Both the position numbers and the translations under genes were made by a program. DNA of 8,387 bases from Deltaproteobacteria bacterium. Lineage in GTDB: Bacteria > Desulfobacterota > Desulfobacteria > Desulfobacterales > Desulfatirhabdiaceae. The notes under the pieces were generated by a model. It ran no database searches, was not told where the DNA came from, and worked only from the letters and a program-made list of their open reading frames with translations. Positions 4,711 to 8,387 of the stretch are shown here, piece by piece (position 1 is the stretch's first letter; every line of letters begins with the position of its first letter). The DNA lies in contig JAPLJE010000348.1 of the NCBI GenBank assembly GCA_026388755.1, positions 1 to 8,387 of the forward strand, in the 5' to 3' direction.

Positions 4711-5775
4711 ATGATACTCCCCATCCAGCGTAAGCCCACCCGGCAAATTCAAGTGGGCTCTGTAAAAATTGGCGGTATGGCGCCAATAGCCGTTCAATCC
4801 ATGACCAATACGTTCACCCAGGATATTCCGGCCACAGTGGCACAGATTCATCGGTTGGAAGAGGCAGGTTGCGAGATCGTTCGGGTGGCTGTTCCGGATA
4901 TGGAAGCAGCCGGGGCGATTTCCGCCATCAAAAAACAGATCGCCATCCCGCTGATAGCCGATATTCATTTTGATTATCGTCTGGCCATTTCAGCTGCAAA
5001 GGCAGGAGCGGATGGACTTCGCATCAATCCCGGTAATATCGGCAGCCTTAAAAAAATTCAGGCAGTTGTCAGTTGCGCCAAATCCCGTCAGATCCCCATC
5101 CGAATCGGTGTGAATTCCGGATCACTGGAAAAAGATATAGTAAAAAAATATCACGGCGTCAATGCACAAGCGATGGTTGAAAGCGCGCTTCGGCATATCG
5201 AAATGCTTCGTTCCATGGATTTTCATGAGCTGAAAGTATCCATCAAGGCATCCGATGTTCACCGAACCCTGGAAGCGTACCGGCTTCTTTCGGAAAAAAC
5301 CGATCTGCCCCTGCATGTCGGGGTGACGGAAGCCGGCTCGTTGTATTCTGGGATTGTCAAATCCACTCTCGGCATTGGCATGCTGCTGTATGAAGGTATC
5401 GGCGATACGCTTCGGGTGTCACTGACACGGGATCCGGTGGAAGAAATTCGAACCGGCTATGAAATACTCAAGGCCCTCAATATCCGCCGAAGGGGCCCTG
5501 AGATCATCTCCTGCCCGACCTGCGGCAGATGCAGATTTAATCTTTTTGACACGGTGGAACAGGTTGAAAAAGCATTGTTGACCAGCAGGCTGGATATTAA
5601 AATTGCGATTATGGGGTGTGTGGTCAATGGCCCCGGAGAAGCCCGCGAAGCGGACATCGGAATTGCCGGTGGCGATGGAACCGGTATTTTGTTCAAACAG
5701 GGGAAGGTGATCGAGCAGTTGCCCCAGGAAAAGCTGGTTGAGGTGCTGCTAAGCGAAATCGCCCTATTGACATAA
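4711..5775 (+). CDS. ispG: 4-hydroxy-3-methylbut-2-enyl diphosphate synthase
   Basis: A 354-residue enzyme of the non-mevalonate (MEP) isoprenoid pathway that converts 2-C-methyl-D-erythritol 2,4-cyclodiphosphate to HMBPP with a [4Fe-4S] cluster. The N-terminal TIM-barrel shows typical segments such as VGSVKIGG, VQSMTNT, LIADIHFDYR (81-90) and RINPGNIG. The C-terminal cluster domain carries C268-P-T-C271, C303 in GCVVNGPGE, and the glutamate ligand E310, matching the bacterial short form in length. Start ATG 4711 has only a weak GATGGA (4702-4707) ahead of it, and TATAAC (4694-4699) lies very close, so initiation may use a short leader. It is the first gene of the plus-strand cluster, followed 40 bases later by proS. 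All catalytic residues appear intact. Confidence 0.96.
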   Translation: MILPIQRKPTRQIQVGSVKIGGMAPIAVQSMTNTFTQDIPATVAQIHRLEEAGCEIVRVAVPDMEAAGAISAIKKQIAIPLIADIHFDYRLAISAAKAGADGLRINPGNIGSLKKIQAVVSCAKSRQIPIRIGVNSGSLEKDIVKKYHGVNAQAMVESALRHIEMLRSMDFHELKVSIKASDVHRTLEAYRLLSEKTDLPLHVGVTEAGSLYSGIVKSTLGIGMLLYEGIGDTLRVSLTRDPVEEIRTGYEILKALNIRRRGPEIISCPTCGRCRFNLFDTVEQVEKALLTSRLDIKIAIMGCVVNGPGEAREADIGIAGGDGTGILFKQGKVIEQLPQEKLVEVLLSEIALLT

Positions 5776-5804
5776 AATGCGATGCTTTCATACGAATGAT
5801 ACAG

Positions 5805-5810
5805 AGAGGA
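5805..5810 (+). promoter_or_regulatory. Ribosome binding site that fixes the proS start
   Basis: AGAGGA lies five bases before the ATG at 5816. The frame is open from ATG 5777, one base after the ispG stop, and also has an ATG at 5810, but neither has a comparable site, and the protein from 5816 begins at the usual point for the family. Confidence 0.6.
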
Positions 5811-5815
5811 TGATT

Positions 5816-7336
5816 ATGGCAAAAAAAGAAAAGACTGCAATCACGCCGACACGGGTGGAAGATTATCCGGAGTGGTACCAGCAGGTGGTCAAGGCGTCTG
5901 AAATGGCTGAAAACTCTCCGGTAAGGGGCTGTATGGTGATTAAACCCTGGGGTTATGCCCTGTGGGAAAACATGATGCGGGTACTGGACGACATGTTCAA
6001 GGAAACCGGGGTAAAGAACGCCTATTTCCCCTTGTTCATTCCGCTCAGCTTTCTCCAGAAAGAAGCAGACCATGTCGAGGGGTTTGCCAAGGAATGTGCT
6101 GTGGTGACCCATCACCGGCTGGAAAAAGGGCCCAATGGTGAACTTGTTCCGGCTGGCAAACTCACAGAACCGCTGGTGGTTCGGCCAACCTCTGAAACCA
6201 TCATTGGCGATGCTTTTTCCAAATGGATCAGCAGTTATCGCGATCTTCCCATGCTGCTGAATCAGTGGGGGAATGTGGTGCGCTGGGAAATGCGAACCCG
6301 TATTTTTCTGCGTACCAGCGAGTTCCTATGGCAGGAAGGCCATACGGTGCATGCCACTTCCGAGGAAGCCTATGAACGGACCCAGATGATGCTGAATATT
6401 TACGCAAAATTTGTGGAAGAGTATCTGGCCATTCCCGTGATTAAAGGCAAAAAGAGCCTTGCGGAAACCTTTCCCGGCGCTGTCGAAACCCTTTGCATCG
6501 AGGCCATGATGCAGGATCGAAAAGCCCTTCAGGCCGGAACTTCGCATTTTCTGGGACAGAATTTTGCAAAAGCTTCTCAGATTAAATATCAGACACGGGA
6601 AGAAACCGAGGAATATGGATGGACAACATCCTGGGGTGCGTCAACCCGGATGATCGGCGGGGTCATCATGACCCACGGGGATGATGACGGGGTCATCCTT
6701 CCTCCGATGATTGCTTCCTCCCATGTGGTTCTGTTGCCGATTATTCGAAATGCCGATGAGCGTGCGGATATCATGTCCTATACCCAGCGCCTGGCTTCCA
6801 AATTGAGAGATCTGGACTATCACCACCGAAGAATTCAGGTGGAAATTGATGACAGGGATATTGGTGGGGCCAGAGGGTGGGACTGGATCCGCAAAGGAAT
6901 TCCCATTCGAGTTGAAATCGGTCCCCGGGATATGGCGGAAAATTCGGTGGTCTTTGCCCGTCGGGACAAAAGTCACAAGGAGAAGGTGTCGATGACCCGT
7001 GCGCAGTTTCTGGCGGAAATTCCCCAGATTCTGGATGAAATTCAATTGGTGCTTTATGAGCGAGCCCTTAACTTCAGAGATGAGCATACCCGAAAAATTG
7101 ACGACAAAACGGATTTTTATGATTTTTTTACAGCAATAAATCTGGACAAACCGGAAATTCATGGTGGCTTTGCCATGTCTCACTGGTGTGGGTCTCCGGC
7201 TTGTGAGGCTACCATCAAGGAGGATCTCAGCGTGACCATTCGATGCATTCCCTTCGACGGCAAGCCCGAAGAAGGCCAGTGTATCTGCTGCAGTGCTCCA
7301 AGCGGGCAAAGGGTGGTCTTTGCCAAAGCCTATTAA
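5816..7336 (+). CDS. proS: Prolyl-tRNA synthetase, archaeal/eukaryotic-type short form
   Basis: A 506-residue class II aminoacyl-tRNA synthetase that charges tRNA-Pro with proline. It is the short architecture of archaea, eukaryotes and part of the bacteria, without the roughly 180-residue editing insertion of the E. coli type. Visible parts: the N-terminal catalytic core with NAYFPLFIP (68-76); RPTSET (133-138); motif 2 as RWEMR ... FLRTSEFLWQEGHT (156-177); GTSHFLGQNF (241-250); a motif 3 region with GASTRMIGGVIMTHGDDDG (about 274-292); an anticodon-binding domain (about 305-410); and a C-terminal Cys-rich domain with C458, C463, C489, C491 and C492 consistent with a zinc site. It ends in a terminal tyrosine, KAY, common in this type. 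proS lies 40 bases after ispG and 29 bases before the Rel gene, so it is probably in one operon. Confidence 0.95.
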   Translation: MAKKEKTAITPTRVEDYPEWYQQVVKASEMAENSPVRGCMVIKPWGYALWENMMRVLDDMFKETGVKNAYFPLFIPLSFLQKEADHVEGFAKECAVVTHHRLEKGPNGELVPAGKLTEPLVVRPTSETIIGDAFSKWISSYRDLPMLLNQWGNVVRWEMRTRIFLRTSEFLWQEGHTVHATSEEAYERTQMMLNIYAKFVEEYLAIPVIKGKKSLAETFPGAVETLCIEAMMQDRKALQAGTSHFLGQNFAKASQIKYQTREETEEYGWTTSWGASTRMIGGVIMTHGDDDGVILPPMIASSHVVLLPIIRNADERADIMSYTQRLASKLRDLDYHHRRIQVEIDDRDIGGARGWDWIRKGIPIRVEIGPRDMAENSVVFARRDKSHKEKVSMTRAQFLAEIPQILDEIQLVLYERALNFRDEHTRKIDDKTDFYDFFTAINLDKPEIHGGFAMSHWCGSPACEATIKEDLSVTIRCIPFDGKPEEGQCICCSAPSGQRVVFAKAY

Positions 7337-7365
7337 GTTTAGCACTAATCAACAAGAGTACGATC

Positions 7366-8387
7366 ATGATTCGGATAAACGATATTCTGGACAAAATTAC
7401 TGATTATGACCCTGAAGCGGACACCGGTCTGGTTGAGCGGGCATATGTATATTCTGCAAGGGTGCATGATGGTCAGGTGCGTCTGAGCGGGGAGCCCTAT
7501 CTTTCTCACCCGCTGGAGGTGGCAGGCATTCTGGCGGACATGAATCTGGATCCCGTCAGCATAGCGGCCGGCCTTCTTCACGACGTCATTGAGGATACCC
7601 ATGCCACGCCTGAAGAAATTGAGGAGATTTTTGGTGCGGAAGTGGTCCATATCGTGTCTGGTGTCACCAAACTGAGTTCAGTGACTTTTGACAGTTCACA
7701 GGCCAGGCAGGCGGAAAGCATTCGAAAAATGCTGCTGGCCATGGCCGATGATATCCGGGTCATTCTCATCAAACTGGCGGACCGGATTCACAATATGCGG
7801 ACCCTTCAATATCATAAAAGCGAGAAACGCAAGCAGGAAATTGCTCAGGAAACCCTCGACATTTATGCACCGATCGCATCCCGCCTGGGCATATACTGGA
7901 TAAAAAACGAACTGGAGGACATGTCGTTTCGGTATCTTCAGCCGGAGGATTATGAGAATATCAAGTATTTGCTCAGCAAGGATATGATTGAAAGGGAAAC
8001 CTACATCGAAAAAGTTAAGGTGCTGATCCGTAAGACCATGGCGGAAAACAGCTTGAAATGTCAGGTGATGGGAAGGTATAAAAATTTACTAAGCATCCGT
8101 CAGAAAATGATCAAGCAGTCCCTGCCTTTTGAAGAAATCTACGATATCATCGCGTTCAGAATTATTCTCGACAACGTCACTCAATGCTATGCGGCTTTGG
8201 GACTGATTCACGGCCTGTGGAAGCCAATCGACTCCAAGATCAAGGACTATATCGGGCGGCCCAAACCCAACATGTATCAATCCCTTCATACCACGGTGAT
8301 TGGCCCGGATGGCAAGCGAATCGAGATTCAGATTCAGACCTGGGAGATGGACAAGGTGGCCAAGGCCGGGATTGCCGCACACTGGAG
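7366..8387 (+). CDS. rel: (p)ppGpp synthetase/hydrolase, Rel/SpoT type, 3' end missing
   Basis: The first 340 codons of a long RelA/SpoT homologue, cut by the right edge; TGS, helical and ACT domains should follow. The HD hydrolase domain is intact: R39, H48, H72-D73-x2-E76-D77 (HDVIED), D139 and N143, so ppGpp hydrolysis is expected. The synthetase domain shows GRYKN (236-240), the DIIAFRII segment (260-267), PNMYQSLHTT (301-310) with the stacking Y304, and E320. The charged switch motif is K291-I-K-D294, the RxKD-like form of bifunctional enzymes rather than the ExDD of monofunctional RelA, so both activities are likely. GRPKH is changed to GRYKN and GYQSLH to MYQSLH, minor departures. Start ATG 7366 has a weak AAGAG (7354-7358) ahead. 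It follows proS by 29 bases. The symbols relA or spoT may be used elsewhere for it. Confidence 0.94.
   Translation, partial: MIRINDILDKITDYDPEADTGLVERAYVYSARVHDGQVRLSGEPYLSHPLEVAGILADMNLDPVSIAAGLLHDVIEDTHATPEEIEEIFGAEVVHIVSGVTKLSSVTFDSSQARQAESIRKMLLAMADDIRVILIKLADRIHNMRTLQYHKSEKRKQEIAQETLDIYAPIASRLGIYWIKNELEDMSFRYLQPEDYENIKYLLSKDMIERETYIEKVKVLIRKTMAENSLKCQVMGRYKNLLSIRQKMIKQSLPFEEIYDIIAFRIILDNVTQCYAALGLIHGLWKPIDSKIKDYIGRPKPNMYQSLHTTVIGPDGKRIEIQIQTWEMDKVAKAGIAAHW

Noticed and set aside
6641..7345. Long minus-strand open frame of 234 codons opposite proS
   Set aside because: It lies wholly antisense to a clear proS reading frame and its translation shows no recognisable domain; shadow of the coding strand.

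Overview
The window looks like chromosome of an anaerobic deltaproteobacterium (Desulfobacterota, sulfate-reducer or syntroph type). This is inferred from a heterodisulfide-reductase-like HdrC/HdrB pair, a PilZ protein, UspA-family stress proteins, an ispG-proS-rel cluster with an archaeal/eukaryotic-type prolyl-tRNA synthetase, and fairly even base composition. No mobile element, CRISPR array, tRNA or rRNA was seen, and the genus cannot be fixed by reading alone.

Left part (1-2398). The window opens with the 3' end of a plus-strand UspA protein. Next comes a two-gene unit: a 68-residue Cys-rich small protein whose stop overlaps the start (ATGA) of a PilZ-domain protein with a degenerate c-di-GMP site. 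Facing these genes on the minus strand is a second two-gene unit, a divergent protein-kinase-like protein followed, with an 11-base overlap, by a complete ATP-binding-type UspA protein.

Middle (2399-4169). A 306-base intergenic region carries the outward promoter of the kinase unit and the promoter of the hdrC-hdrB pair. Just ahead of hdrC lies a perfect 14-base palindrome, TTGACTTAAGTCAA, of the CRP/FNR/HcpR type. It is placed as expected for an activator site, and the predicted transcript start falls almost on the hdrC ATG. The Hdr pair keeps all cluster cysteines, but no hdrA is present. It converges on a 137-residue minus-strand protein made of two copies of a helix-turn-helix-like unit, each ending in CQLG-x-F.

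Right part (4583-8387). A 128-base divergent region with a 15-base tandem repeat and a 14-base palindrome separates the duplicated-HTH gene from a tight plus-strand cluster: ispG (isoprenoid precursor synthesis), proS (prolyl-tRNA synthetase) and the first 340 codons of a Rel/SpoT-type (p)ppGpp synthetase/hydrolase that runs off the window.

Several layers of signalling (PilZ, Ser/Thr-kinase-like protein with UspA, ppGpp, an anaerobic-type operator) sit beside core metabolism. The less ordinary parts are the kinase-UspA pair, the Cys-rich/PilZ pair, the orphan HdrCB with its operator, and the CQLG-repeat protein with its repeat-rich promoter.
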